Part shown: in pieces, positions 53,595 through 63,204 of the stretch
How the letters are laid out: each line of letters starts with the position of its first letter
How positions within the stretch are numbered: position 1 is the first letter of the stretch
Assembly (NCBI GenBank): GCA_021776235.1
Contig: JAJFGG010000014.1
Location: forward strand, 1-64,000
Length of the DNA stretch: 64,000 bases
From: Alphaproteobacteria bacterium
GTDB lineage: Bacteria > Pseudomonadota > Alphaproteobacteria > GCA-2731375
Direction of reading: 5' to 3'
Program-made: the position numbers and the translations under genes
The notes under the pieces: model-generated
What the model saw: the letters and a program-made list of their open reading frames with translations, nothing else
Told to the model about the DNA's origin: nothing
Databases searched by the model: none

Positions 53595-56500
53595 CTAACT
53601 GCCCCCGGCCACGGCGCGCTCGATCTCCCGGGCCAGTTCCCGGGCGAGGCTTTGGACGTGGGGCTCGCTCATCATCGTAATGTGGTCCCCCGGCACCCAG
53701 TGCGTCTGGATCGGGCCCGAGCAGCTGGCGGCCCAGCCCAGCGTATCCTCCTGGATATCCGTCTTCGTGGCCCGGAAGAGCGTGATCGGGACTGCGGAGC
53801 GGGGCGCCCGGTAGGCACGGCGCGCACAGACGTGGGCCTTGCCCACCTGCATCAGGTTGGCGATGAGCGAGATATTCTCGCCTGGCGGGAGCGCGTCGGT
53901 TGCCTGCAGAGCCTCCACCACCTGCTTAATCTGCGCCTCGGCGCCGAGGGGGCGGAGGGCCTCGTAGCGCAGACCGGTAGGGTTGCCGGCGAAGGCCTCG
54001 ATCGCCGCCACCATGTCCATCAGGCGTCGCGTATCGTCGTCTTTCACTTCGCCGTCCTCCGCCGCGCGGAGCGCCGGCGAGACGGTGTCAAGAATGGCGA
54101 GCAGGGGGACTTCCTCGCCCGCCTCGGTCAGCTGACGCGCCATCTCGTAGGCAACGGCGCCGCCCAGCGAGTGCCCCGCGAGGAGGTAGGGGCCCTCGGG
54201 CTGAAACGCTCGGATCTCGGCGACATAGTCCGCCGCCATGGTTTCCAGGTCGTCGTGGGGCGGCTCGACACCGTCGATGCCTCGCGCGGCGAGGCCGTGG
54301 ATCGGTACCGGCGCGGCAAGGTGACGGACGAGGGGGCTGTAGTTCCAGAGCATCCCGCCGCCGGGATGCACAAGGAAGAGCGCGAGCCGGTGCGGGGCGT
54401 TCCAGAGGGGGACGAGGCGCCGCTCTGAGTGCGCCTGGCTCCTGGCGACGGCAGCCAGGTGCTCCACCGTTGGACGCTCGAAGAGTGCGGGCAGCGGCAG
54501 GGACTGTCCGAGCAGCTGCTTGACGTTGACCAGTAGCCGAAGCGCCATCAGGGAGTGGCCGCCCAAGTCGAAGAAGTTGTCGGTCACACCGATCGGCCGG
54601 ACATCCAGCAACTCCTCCCAAACCCGCACCAACTGGAGCTCCATGCCGTCGCGCGGCGCGATGTACTGGCTTTTCAGCTCAGGACGGGCGCCGCTTGGCA
54701 CGGGGAGGCGCGAACGGTCAAGCTTGTGGTTGGCGTCCAGCGGCAGCTGGTCCATGAATTCGAAAGTCGACGGGACCATCGCTCCGGGCAGCCGCGGCCG
54801 GAGATACTCTCGGAGCCGGCCGGCATGGGCCGGATAGCCCTCGACCGAGACGACGTAGGCAACCAGCGCGACGGTCCCGGCAACCGCCTCCTGGGCCACG
54901 ACGGCGCAAGCCGAGACCGCGTCGCAGGCCTGGAGCGCAGCGCTGACCTCCGTCGGCTCGACCCGGATTCCCGCAATCTTCACCTGGTGGTCGAGCCGGC
55001 CACGGAACTCCAACATCCCGTTCGCCATGATCACGCCGCGGTCGCCGGTCAAGTAGAGCAGATCGTCCGCGTCCTCTGTGCCGGGGTTCTGGACGAAGCG
55101 GCGGGCCTGCTCCTCGGGCGCGTTGATGTAGCCGAGGCTCCGGTACGGCGTCCGCAGCGCGATCTCGCCGGGTTCGCCGATGCCGCACTGACGCATGTCG
55201 GGCCGCAAAACCAGTGCCTGGGCCTGGCGCATGGGCCGTCCAAGGGGTTGAACGCCAGAGCGGGGATGCTCCGGGACCTCGTAGGCGCATTTGGCCAGTG
55301 TCGTCTCGGTCGGTCCGTAAAGGTTGACGATGGCGGCCGAGGGCGGCAGCACGCGGCGCAGGCCCTGGACGAGCGAGGCCGTCAGGGCTTCCCCGGCGCA
55401 GAAAATGCAGACGATTGAAGCGACACAAAAATCCTCCGCAGGATCCTGCAGCCAGGTCTGCAAGACAGAAGGCACCACGTGCAGATGCGTGATGCGGGCC
55501 TCGTGGAGCCAGGGGAGCACCTGCCCGCCAGAGAGCGCGTCCACCCCCTCGGGGAGCACCAGCGTCGCACCGGAGCTGAGCGGCAGAAAGATGTCGCGGA
55601 GGACGACATCGAAGGAGATGCCCACGAACTGGGCACAGCGATGGCCTGGGCCGACACCGAAGGTCTCGCGCTGCCAGGCGAGAAAGTGCGCCAGGCCGCC
55701 GTGATTGCCGAGCACGCCTTTTGGAGTCCCGGTGCTCCCCGAGGTGAAGAACACGTAGGCGGGCAAGGTTACGTCCGCAGGCGGCGCGGGGTGCTCTTCG
55801 AGCCAGAGCCGCAGTTCACAGACTTGCGCCTCATCAGCGACCTCGCCCAGTAGGCCGACGCTTATCCGCTGCAGCGGGCCCAGTTCCGGCGCCTCGCCGA
55901 CGTGGAGGAGCCAGCGCGCGCCGGCCTCGCGGACCATGGTGGTGCGGCGCTGTTCCGGCAGATCGGTGCTCAGGGTCAAGAGCACGCCGCCGGCCAGCAA
56001 TACGCCGGCCATGGCCATCACCACACCGGGGGAGCGCGGCCCGGACACGGCCACGACCTGCCCCGGCTCGAAGCCCTGGGCGGCCAATGCCTGGGCAATG
56101 CCCACCATCCTTCGCCCGAACTCGCTGTAGCTGGCGCTCCAAGCACCGTACTCGAGCGCGGTGTCTTGTGGCCGCACGGCAATCTGCTGTGCAATGCACT
56201 CCACCACCGACGGTACCGGGACCCGCGGGATGGTCACGGTGGGATCGCTAAGCAGCGCGCGCGAGATTGGTGTGACCAGATCCAGCTCGGCGATCCGCAG
56301 CCCGGGGTCCGCCACCACCTGGGCTAAGACACTGTCGAACTGCTCGATGAAGACCTCCATCAACCCGGTCGAATAGCGGCTCCGATGGTAGAGCAGCTCG
56401 AGATCGAGGCCATCGCCCCGCTCGGTGACATAGAGCTCGAGCGAGAACTGCGCGCCCGAGGTCGGCGGCGCCTCGTAGGTTGCCCGGAGGTTGGGGAGAT

Positions 56501-57926
56501 CGAGGGTTCGGATCGGCTTGGGCGTGAAGTTAAAGAAGGTGCCGAAGAGGGGGTGGCGTGAGGCGCTGCGCTCCGGGACGAGCTCCTGAACCACCCGCTC
56601 GAAGGGGATGTCCATATGCTCCAGGCCGTCGAGCACAGTGCGCCGCACATCGGCGATCGCATCGTAGAAGCACAGGTCCCCGGGCAGATGAGCGCGTAGC
56701 GCCAGTGTGTTCAGGAAGAGACTTACAATGCCCTCGGTCTCCACCCGCTGGCGATTGCTGACCGGCGTGCCCACCAGGATATCCTCGCGTGCCGTCAAGC
56801 GCGCCAGCAGCGCCATGAAGGCGCAGAGCAGTGTCGTGAACAAGGTGGTGTCGTAGCGGCGGCTGAGCTCCTCAAGGCCCCGCTTCCGTTCCGGGCCCAG
56901 TGACCGGACGATCGTGGCGCCGTCGAGGGTGCGCTCGCTGAGGGGGCCATCCGGCACCTCGAGGTCACCAGGGAGCTCGAGCACCGGCGGCGGGTCCGCC
57001 AGCTTTTCCCGCCAGTAGGCCAGGCCGGACTCCATGGCGCCTTGGCTCTCGGTGGCGCGCTGCCAAGCGGCGAAGTCGCTGTAGCGGATCGGAAGCTCTG
57101 GAAGCTCGGCGCTGCGTCCCTCGACGTGAGCGCTGTAGAAAGCTCCGAGCTCGCGCAGCACCAGCCCGATGGACCAGCCGTCCGAGGACATGTGGTGCAT
57201 GGACACCACCAACAGATGCTCCTGGTCGGCAAGCTGGATCAGGACCACACGGAGCAGTAGGTCCCGCTCGAGGTCAAAGCCCGTTTGGTTCTCGCCGGCG
57301 TAGAGGCGGGTCAGCTCGGTCTCGCGTTGCGCCGGATCGAGCGAGCGCAGGTCATGGCGGACGATGGGGACGGAGCGCGGCGGGTGGACGAACTGCACCG
57401 GGCCGTCGGCGGACTCGGAGAAGGTCGCGCGTAGCGTCTCGTGGCGCAGCAGCAATTCATCGAAGCTTTTTTCCAGAGCGTCGACTACGAGCCGGCCCTT
57501 CAGCCGGAGCGCTCCTGAGATATTGAGCGCAGGGTCCCCCGGAGCCAGGCGGTCGGCAAACCACAGCCGCTCCTGGGCGAAGGAAAGCGGAACGCTGCCT
57601 TCAGCCTCCCGCGGGACGCGTACGAGGCTGGGTGCGGCCGCCTCTTTGGACTTGTTCTGAAGCAGGCGCTGGAGAAGGAGGTCCCGTTGCGCCGGGCTCA
57701 GGTCACGGAGTCGGCTCTTGGCGTCCTTTCCCGCGGCTTTCGCAAGCGCCTTCAGGCTCTCCTTGCTCGAGCGTTTGCCATCAGTCATCCGGACCGCCCG
57801 CTCCTTGTCCTTGCTGCCAAACTGCATGTCCGCGAGGAGACGGCCCGGTGTGGTCGATGGGTCAGGCCGGGGCACGGAAGAGTGCAACTTGAGCGCGATT
57901 TTATTGCGCCCCATGAGGGCTGTCAA
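53595..57926 (-). CDS. Nonribosomal peptide synthetase, single module C-A-PCP-TE
   Basis: A 1443-residue enzyme. The condensation domain (about 110-550) carries HHMSSDG at 244-250. The adenylation domain (about 570-1060) has FFTSGSTGTPKG, NLYGPTETT, LYLTGDRG and NHKLDR. The carrier domain (about 1085-1155) has the Ser in FFDLGGHSLMALRL. The thioesterase (about 1175-1430) has GHSLGGAVAYE. The longest frame starts with TTG 57926; ATG 57914 or ATG 57788 (AAGGAG upstream) are likelier starts. A lone module beginning with a C domain needs a donor acyl or aminoacyl carrier from elsewhere; the stand-alone carrier protein at 63201 is one candidate. By eye the specificity residues read D-V-R-H-F-A-L-L-A-K, which I cannot assign. 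Confidence 0.92.
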   Translation of the reverse strand: MTALMGRNKIALKLHSSVPRPDPSTTPGRLLADMQFGSKDKERAVRMTDGKRSSKESLKALAKAAGKDAKSRLRDLSPAQRDLLLQRLLQNKSKEAAAPSLVRVPREAEGSVPLSFAQERLWFADRLAPGDPALNISGALRLKGRLVVDALEKSFDELLLRHETLRATFSESADGPVQFVHPPRSVPIVRHDLRSLDPAQRETELTRLYAGENQTGFDLERDLLLRVVLIQLADQEHLLVVSMHHMSSDGWSIGLVLRELGAFYSAHVEGRSAELPELPIRYSDFAAWQRATESQGAMESGLAYWREKLADPPPVLELPGDLEVPDGPLSERTLDGATIVRSLGPERKRGLEELSRRYDTTLFTTLLCAFMALLARLTAREDILVGTPVSNRQRVETEGIVSLFLNTLALRAHLPGDLCFYDAIADVRRTVLDGLEHMDIPFERVVQELVPERSASRHPLFGTFFNFTPKPIRTLDLPNLRATYEAPPTSGAQFSLELYVTERGDGLDLELLYHRSRYSTGLMEVFIEQFDSVLAQVVADPGLRIAELDLVTPISRALLSDPTVTIPRVPVPSVVECIAQQIAVRPQDTALEYGAWSASYSEFGRRMVGIAQALAAQGFEPGQVVAVSGPRSPGVVMAMAGVLLAGGVLLTLSTDLPEQRRTTMVREAGARWLLHVGEAPELGPLQRISVGLLGEVADEAQVCELRLWLEEHPAPPADVTLPAYVFFTSGSTGTPKGVLGNHGGLAHFLAWQRETFGVGPGHRCAQFVGISFDVVLRDIFLPLSSGATLVLPEGVDALSGGQVLPWLHEARITHLHVVPSVLQTWLQDPAEDFCVASIVCIFCAGEALTASLVQGLRRVLPPSAAIVNLYGPTETTLAKCAYEVPEHPRSGVQPLGRPMRQAQALVLRPDMRQCGIGEPGEIALRTPYRSLGYINAPEEQARRFVQNPGTEDADDLLYLTGDRGVIMANGMLEFRGRLDHQVKIAGIRVEPTEVSAALQACDAVSACAVVAQEAVAGTVALVAYVVSVEGYPAHAGRLREYLRPRLPGAMVPSTFEFMDQLPLDANHKLDRSRLPVPSGARPELKSQYIAPRDGMELQLVRVWEELLDVRPIGVTDNFFDLGGHSLMALRLLVNVKQLLGQSLPLPALFERPTVEHLAAVARSQAHSERRLVPLWNAPHRLALFLVHPGGGMLWNYSPLVRHLAAPVPIHGLAARGIDGVEPPHDDLETMAADYVAEIRAFQPEGPYLLAGHSLGGAVAYEMARQLTEAGEEVPLLAILDTVSPALRAAEDGEVKDDDTRRLMDMVAAIEAFAGNPTGLRYEALRPLGAEAQIKQVVEALQATDALPPGENISLIANLMQVGKAHVCARRAYRAPRSAVPITLFRATKTDIQEDTLGWAASCSGPIQTHWVPGDHITMMSEPHVQSLARELAREIERAVAGGS

Positions 57927-58219
57927 TGCGAGCGGGACGACATTGGCAGGACGACGGACACGTCAATCGAATGAGTTACAGAACAGGCAAGTGTCAATTC
58001 TGCGGGGCAGGCGCCTGACCATCCGCGCCAAGTCCGCCGGGCGAGAACATTGCGCGGTTGATCCTGGACGGCACCCGGCTCGCGCTGTGCCTTGACAGGC
58101 AGGCAATAGCAATTCCGCTTTTAGTGGTACTTGGGAACCGTCTTCCCCTTTTGTTTGAATAGCCATTGAATTTAGCTACTATAGCAACATAAAATTTCCA
58201 CCAATAAGTGGACACGGCC

Positions 58220-59911
58220 ATGAGGAATATCATCCTTCTGTCACTGGCGTTTGGCTTGGCGCTGACACAGAGTAGCGAAAGCAAGCATCGTTCCCCGGCC
58301 ACCACCCCGCGTCTGGTCGTTCAAATCATAGTCGACCAACTGGCGGCCTCTATCTTGACGCGTCAGGCCGATCGCTTCATGGCGGGCGGCTTCAATCGCC
58401 TGATGAAAGGCGGAGCCTGGTTCCCCAAGGTTCGCCTCTCCCACGCGCACACCGAGACCGTCGTGGGCCACAGCACGCTGGTCACGGGCGCCTATCCGTC
58501 GAGTCACGGTATGATCGGAAACTCCTGGTACTCATTGGGCGCACGCGGCAATCTCAAGGCCTTCGAATCCGGTGCCAAACAGCTTTGCGGTCGCGATGCG
58601 AGTGGATACTCGCCCGAGCAGCTTGCGGTCGCCACCATCGGCGACAACCTGCACGAGGCCAGCAAAGGAAGGGCCAAGGTCTTCTCCATTTCCGGCAAGG
58701 CCCGCTCCGGGGTAGCGATGGGCGGAAAAAAGGGCAAGGCCTTCTGGTACGACGGGGAAGCCAAGGGCTTCGTGACGAGCGATTACTATTTTAGGGATTG
58801 TCCTGCCTGGGTCGTGACTTGGCACGCCCGGGATTCGGAGGTGCCGATCATCGACCGCTATCAGGGCCAGCAGTGGAAACTTTCCCGCAGCCCGACAGCC
58901 GCCAACTACAGCTTCGACGGCGGCAACCAGTTCGAGGAAAACAGCCAGGCTGAATTCAACATGATGATGTTGGACAACATGAAATTCGGGCGGACCTTCC
59001 CCCACGAGTACGGCACCGGCACAGCGTACTACAGATTTCTCACTGGCGCGCCGGGGATGGACGAGCTCATCGCCGACTTCGCCCTCGAAATTATCCGTGA
59101 GGAAAGCCTCGGCCAGGACGAGGTGCCCGACTACCTTGGCATCAGCTTCTCAGCCAATGACGCCGTGCTGCACAACTTCGGCCCCGCGACCCGGGAGAGC
59201 GAGGATGTCATCTTCCGGCTTGACCGGACGTTGGCGCGCCTCCTTACGGCCCTGGACGAGATGCTCGGAATGGACAACGTCCTGATCGTGATCAGTAGCG
59301 ACCACGGTGGCCCCGAGTATCCGGTGGTCAGCCGCACCCGAGACGGTTTCCAGGCGCAGTGGATCCCCAAGGGCGCAACCAAGAAGGCGGTTGAGGCCGC
59401 CCTTCATGCAATGATATGGCCTCGTGCGCTGGTTGCGAGCTACAATCAGCCCTACGTTTACCTCGACCCCGCATGGATCAAGAGACTGACGCTCGATCAA
59501 GACGAGGTGCTCGACGTCATCGAGGAAGCAGTCAGGGGCATTCGGGGCGTTAAAACCGTCGTCCGGACGGCGGATCGCAGCGGGAACTCCGGCGACGCCC
59601 TTACTCTCCGTATCCTCCGAAACCAGTATCCCGGGCGTTCCGGCGACCTCTATGTTGTGCGGAACCAGTACTGGCAGCAGAAGAGCAGCCCCTTTGGGGC
59701 CTTCGACCTGCTTCAGCACGGCTCACCGTGGGACTACGACTCCTTCGTACCGCTTGGCTTTTTCGGGCCAGGGGTGTCGGTCGGCGTTTACGACCGCGAG
59801 GGCGTGCGCAACGTCGACGTACTCCCCACGCTTGCCGACTTCCTCCATACCACGCCCGGCGGGAAGGTCGCCGGAACCAAGCTGCCGGAGGTCTTCGCAA
59901 ATCGCCCGTGA
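58220..59911 (+). CDS. Alkaline phosphatase superfamily protein, PafA-like
   Basis: A 563-residue secreted phosphatase or phosphodiesterase. A signal peptide is present (IILLSLAFGLALTQSSES). The first metal-binding Asp is in VVQIIVDQLAAS (about 39). The Thr nucleophile region is HAHTETVVGHSTLVTGAYPSSHGMIGNSWY, as in PafA-type enzymes. Later metal ligands lie in GISFSANDAVLHNFGP and VLIVISSDHGGPEYP. The GTG at 58208 is an alternative start. It lies between the divergent NRPS and the convergent TauD gene and is codirectional with neither. A role in removing a phosphate from an exported pathway product would fit, but ordinary phosphate scavenging is equally possible. Confidence 0.85.
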   Translation: MRNIILLSLAFGLALTQSSESKHRSPATTPRLVVQIIVDQLAASILTRQADRFMAGGFNRLMKGGAWFPKVRLSHAHTETVVGHSTLVTGAYPSSHGMIGNSWYSLGARGNLKAFESGAKQLCGRDASGYSPEQLAVATIGDNLHEASKGRAKVFSISGKARSGVAMGGKKGKAFWYDGEAKGFVTSDYYFRDCPAWVVTWHARDSEVPIIDRYQGQQWKLSRSPTAANYSFDGGNQFEENSQAEFNMMMLDNMKFGRTFPHEYGTGTAYYRFLTGAPGMDELIADFALEIIREESLGQDEVPDYLGISFSANDAVLHNFGPATRESEDVIFRLDRTLARLLTALDEMLGMDNVLIVISSDHGGPEYPVVSRTRDGFQAQWIPKGATKKAVEAALHAMIWPRALVASYNQPYVYLDPAWIKRLTLDQDEVLDVIEEAVRGIRGVKTVVRTADRSGNSGDALTLRILRNQYPGRSGDLYVVRNQYWQQKSSPFGAFDLLQHGSPWDYDSFVPLGFFGPGVSVGVYDREGVRNVDVLPTLADFLHTTPGGKVAGTKLPEVFANRP

Positions 59912-59954
59912 CCGTTTAGAGCCAGAGGGAGCGGCAGTTACGCCCCCGGGGGCT

Positions 59955-60899
59955 TCAACCCATCGCCACACGCACTATGCGCTCGCCCGTGTAGGCCCGT
60001 CTCCCGTGCGCGGCGTAATAGTTGTCAATGACCAGGACGTCGCCGGCTTCCCACGGGAAGGCAACCGCGGCCTCCCACATCACTTCGCGGATGTGGTTCA
60101 GGTCTTCAGGCGCGATGGGCGAGCCGTCACCGTGGACGGCGTTGAGCGGGTAGTCCTTCTCGTCAAGAAGCGTCGACAGCGCCATCCGGGTGTCCTCGTC
60201 CAGGTTCGTCGGGTGCCACTGGTCGGCCTGGTTGAACCAGACCCGCTCTCCCGTGAAGGGATGCTTGCGCACTGCCGGACGGCATTGTTCTGTGCGCAGG
60301 TCGCCCGCATCGGACCAGTGCCCGCGCACGCCGCTCCGCGCCAGGTAGGCGTCGACCTCGGCGCGCTCGGTCGTCTCGAAGGTCTCCTGCCAGGAGCGGC
60401 CCAGGCCCGCGCCGCCATGCATGTTCTGGACATAGCGGACGCCGCGCTCCTCAAAGCGCTGCAACACCGCGGAATCGAGCAGCTCGAGGACCCGGCGGCA
60501 ATCGACCAGGGGGGTCTCGCCACCGCTTACCGGTGGGGTGGCGCAGTAGAAAAACAGGCGCTGTGGCGGCGTATGCGCGTAGGACAGTTCGCTGTGCATT
60601 GAGATATCGAACTCGGAAGGATAATTCGTTGCCGTGTATACGGCGGCGCTGGTGTGATCTCGTGGCGAGTTTCCCTCGACGTAGAGCTTCAGCTCCGGGC
60701 TCAAGGCGCGGCAGACGGGTTCGAACTGAGCATCGCTCAGGACGCCAAAATTGCGGTAAAGCAGGGCGCCATGGCGCAGAAGCTTCTCATTGATCCACGC
60801 CGTCTCTTCGGCCAGACGCCTAACCAACGCGCTCGCATCCTCTGCCGGAGCAGCTCGGATCACCAGGGGAAGCGGCACGGCGCCGCGCCCCGGGCTCAC
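59955..60899 (-). CDS. TauD/TfdA-family dioxygenase, SyrP-like
   Basis: A 314-residue Fe(II)/2OG oxygenase. The metal ligands are HSE in FDISMHSELSYAHTPPQRLFF and the distal His in VLVIDNYYAAHGRRAYTGERIVRVAM, which also shows the Arg for 2-oxoglutarate. NQADQWHPTNLDEDTR and the overall layout resemble SyrP-type beta-hydroxylases of carrier-bound amino acids. The GTG start at 60899 overlaps the ligase stop (GTGA), so it is translated with the ligase; the open frame reaches 60974. It is the last gene of the five-gene carrier cassette. A hydroxylated aminoacyl-carrier intermediate is the likely product (inference). Confidence 0.85.
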   Translation of the reverse strand: MSPGRGAVPLPLVIRAAPAEDASALVRRLAEETAWINEKLLRHGALLYRNFGVLSDAQFEPVCRALSPELKLYVEGNSPRDHTSAAVYTATNYPSEFDISMHSELSYAHTPPQRLFFYCATPPVSGGETPLVDCRRVLELLDSAVLQRFEERGVRYVQNMHGGAGLGRSWQETFETTERAEVDAYLARSGVRGHWSDAGDLRTEQCRPAVRKHPFTGERVWFNQADQWHPTNLDEDTRMALSTLLDEKDYPLNAVHGDGSPIAPEDLNHIREVMWEAAVAFPWEAGDVLVIDNYYAAHGRRAYTGERIVRVAMG

Positions 60900-62053
60900 T
60901 CCAGCCCTCGCCGGACGAGTTCGGGCCAGCCGGAAGGGGCGAGGCCCTTCTGGGTCAGGAATCCGTAAACCCAACGCTCCAGGCCGAAGCCCATGCAGGC
61001 GCTTTCCACGCCACTGCCGTCCGTCCTCCGTGTATTATGTATGGCCGTGAAAAAGTCCCGATGCAGGTTGAACGACGAGGCCGCCAGCGCCTCTTGCCGG
61101 TGCGGCAGAGGGAAGAGTAGCTCGTATTTGACCTCGGTCATGCGCTGGTAGACCGCCTTGGACCGGCTCGCGTCCAGGAAGAAGGGATCGTTGGCCAACT
61201 CGATGGCCACGTGCAGGCCGAGTTGCCGGCAGAGCTCGATCACGCGATCCATGACCTCCATCCGGAGCGAGACCAGACGCTCGTTGCTGCCGAAGAAGAC
61301 GATGTCGCGCACGGTGAAGTCCCAACTCCGCGCCAGGGGCCGAAAGCCCCCGGCTTCAAAGCGGAATACATGGTTCTGCATCGTGTAGGTCCGCACTTCC
61401 TCGGGCTCGAGCACGGCGTCTCGGAGCATCCGGTAGCAAGGCATGCAAACGGCAGGAGTGAGAACGTGGCGCGGCTGGCGCAGCTTGCCGGGTAGCTGTT
61501 CCGACAAATAGCCCTCGCGCGCGTCACTTGCCATGGTCTCCAGCACGGGCAGGCTGCCGCGGAGGTGGGAGCAGAAGGTTACGTGCTGCGGGAAATGGTC
61601 GAGGTAGCCGAGTTCCGTGAGGACCTCCAACGGCACCAGCACGGGGTAATGTTGCTCCTCCGCCTGAAAATCCGCCGCGAGGGCCCGGAAGCGGCGCTCG
61701 AACCAGCGGAAAAGGCGCAGCAGATCGCCGCGCAGGACGGTGAGGCCGTCACCCACGGGGTGGAGATCCTGCGACGCGAGGAGATCGGCGTCAATGTCGC
61801 GGATCCGGATCTCTTCGACGGTGTTTTCCAAGTGAATGCTGCGCCGCAGGCGCTTCTGAGTCCGCTTCATGTCCTTGACGAAGGCGGCGATGTCCTCGGC
61901 GGCCTCTACCCGAGCCAGTGTCACTTCGAGCAGTCCGGTGTCCGCGTGGTGCTGCGCTCGGAGCACGTTCTCCGTGTCCACCCGGAGCGCCTCCACGATG
62001 GCCTGAACATCGGCGGCCGCGAGCTCTGCGAGGTCGAAGGTCCGGGTCTCCAT
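60896..62053 (-). CDS. SerRS-like amino acid:[carrier protein] ligase
   Basis: A 385-residue class II aminoacyl-tRNA-synthetase-like enzyme that would activate an amino acid with ATP and load it onto a carrier protein instead of tRNA. Zinc-binding residues of this family are visible: Cys in HVTFCSHLRGS (about 161), Glu in VFRFEAGGFRPL (about 233) and Cys in ESACMGFGLERW (about 353), where GFGLERW is class II motif 3. The tRNA-binding N-terminal arm of true SerRS is absent; instead there are about 90 extra N-terminal residues. ATG 62053 shares its A with the acyl-CoA dehydrogenase TGA. Known enzymes of the family prefer Gly or Ala; substrate choice here is open. The partner is probably the carrier protein at 63201. 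Confidence 0.87.
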   Translation of the reverse strand: METRTFDLAELAAADVQAIVEALRVDTENVLRAQHHADTGLLEVTLARVEAAEDIAAFVKDMKRTQKRLRRSIHLENTVEEIRIRDIDADLLASQDLHPVGDGLTVLRGDLLRLFRWFERRFRALAADFQAEEQHYPVLVPLEVLTELGYLDHFPQHVTFCSHLRGSLPVLETMASDAREGYLSEQLPGKLRQPRHVLTPAVCMPCYRMLRDAVLEPEEVRTYTMQNHVFRFEAGGFRPLARSWDFTVRDIVFFGSNERLVSLRMEVMDRVIELCRQLGLHVAIELANDPFFLDASRSKAVYQRMTEVKYELLFPLPHRQEALAASSFNLHRDFFTAIHNTRRTDGSGVESACMGFGLERWVYGFLTQKGLAPSGWPELVRRGLE

Positions 62054-63204
62054 CACCGCCCCTGGAGTCCGAAGCGAGCGATGGCGCGCTCGACGATCTG
62101 GGTTGTGCCCTCGATAAGCTCCATTATGCGGGCGTCGCGAAAGGCCGTTTCGACCGGCGAGCCGGGGCCCACGCCGCTTGCCCCGTGGACCTGGACGGCG
62201 TCCGCGGCCACCCGGTTCGTCATTGTGGAGGCGAGGTATTTGGCCATGAAGCTCTCTTGCACCGCACTCGGGTCGCGCCGGCCCCGCGCCACCGCAGCAC
62301 TCCAACAGACCAGCCTGGCGGCGTGGACGTCGGTCATCATGCGAGCGAGCAGCCGCTGGATCTGGCCAAACTCGCCGATCGGGCCACCGAACTGCTCGCG
62401 CTGGGCGGCGTGGTGCAGGCTCGCATCCAGGCAGGCCTGGCCGAGCCCGACGCAGCCCCAGGCCAGGTTGTGGCGGCCGTTATCCAGGCCCTCCGCGACA
62501 ACGTGGCTCAGCCCGAAACCCGGTTGTCCCAGCACGCGCTCCGGAGGAACGGCGCAGCGCTCCATGTACAGGGTCGCCAACATATAGCCGCGGCAGCCAA
62601 GGATGCCGAGGATCGGTTCAATTCGCAGGCCCGGCGTATCCCTGGGCAGGATCACCGCCAGCGGCCCCCGCTCGGATTGGGTGAGCATGACAAAGATGTC
62701 CGCGCTCTGCCCACAGGTGATCCATGTCTTGGTACCACTCACCTCCCAGCCGTCCCCCACCGGGACGGCTGTCGTCTGGATGGCCGAGGCATCGCTGCCG
62801 ACTTCGGGCTCGGTGATGGCGAAGGCGGCGATAACTTCACCGGAGCTCAGGCGCTGGCCCCATTCCCCCTTCTGGGCCTGAGTGCCCCAGCGCAATATCG
62901 CACTGCCGCCCATGTGGTGGACGTTGAGCAAGCCTTGTACCGAGGGGCTGGCCCGGCCCAGGGCCTCGTGAATCATCCCGTGCCGGACGGTTGCGCTCAC
63001 GGGATCGGCCTTGGAACCAGGCGTTCCACCAAGTCGCTCCGGGAAGCCGCTGGCGAACAGGCCGGCTTCGCGCATGCGCTCGACCACTTCGCGCGGTATC
63101 TGCTGTTCCTGGTCGATGCGGTGGGCGAAGGGGACGATATGCTCGTCCGCGAAGACCCGCATCGCGGCGGCGTGCTCGGCGTAGGACTCGAGCGCTGGAG
63201 TCAC
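62053..63204 (-). CDS. Acyl-CoA dehydrogenase family protein (FkbI/ZmaI-like role)
   Basis: A 383-residue FAD-dependent dehydrogenase. Family motifs are AFAITEPEVGSDASAIQTTAV (about 128-148), WITCGQSADIFVMLTQ and the C-terminal ARIMELIEGTTQIVERAIARF, where the Glu of IEGT is the usual base in short-chain members. In methoxymalonyl- and aminomalonyl-ACP pathways such an enzyme completes oxidation of the carrier-bound three-carbon unit. It overlaps the carrier-protein gene (ATGA at 63201-63204) and the ligase gene, so it is translated as part of the same unit. An ordinary fatty-acid role is less likely in this setting. Confidence 0.9.
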   Translation of the reverse strand: MTPALESYAEHAAAMRVFADEHIVPFAHRIDQEQQIPREVVERMREAGLFASGFPERLGGTPGSKADPVSATVRHGMIHEALGRASPSVQGLLNVHHMGGSAILRWGTQAQKGEWGQRLSSGEVIAAFAITEPEVGSDASAIQTTAVPVGDGWEVSGTKTWITCGQSADIFVMLTQSERGPLAVILPRDTPGLRIEPILGILGCRGYMLATLYMERCAVPPERVLGQPGFGLSHVVAEGLDNGRHNLAWGCVGLGQACLDASLHHAAQREQFGGPIGEFGQIQRLLARMMTDVHAARLVCWSAAVARGRRDPSAVQESFMAKYLASTMTNRVAADAVQVHGASGVGPGSPVETAFRDARIMELIEGTTQIVERAIARFGLQGR

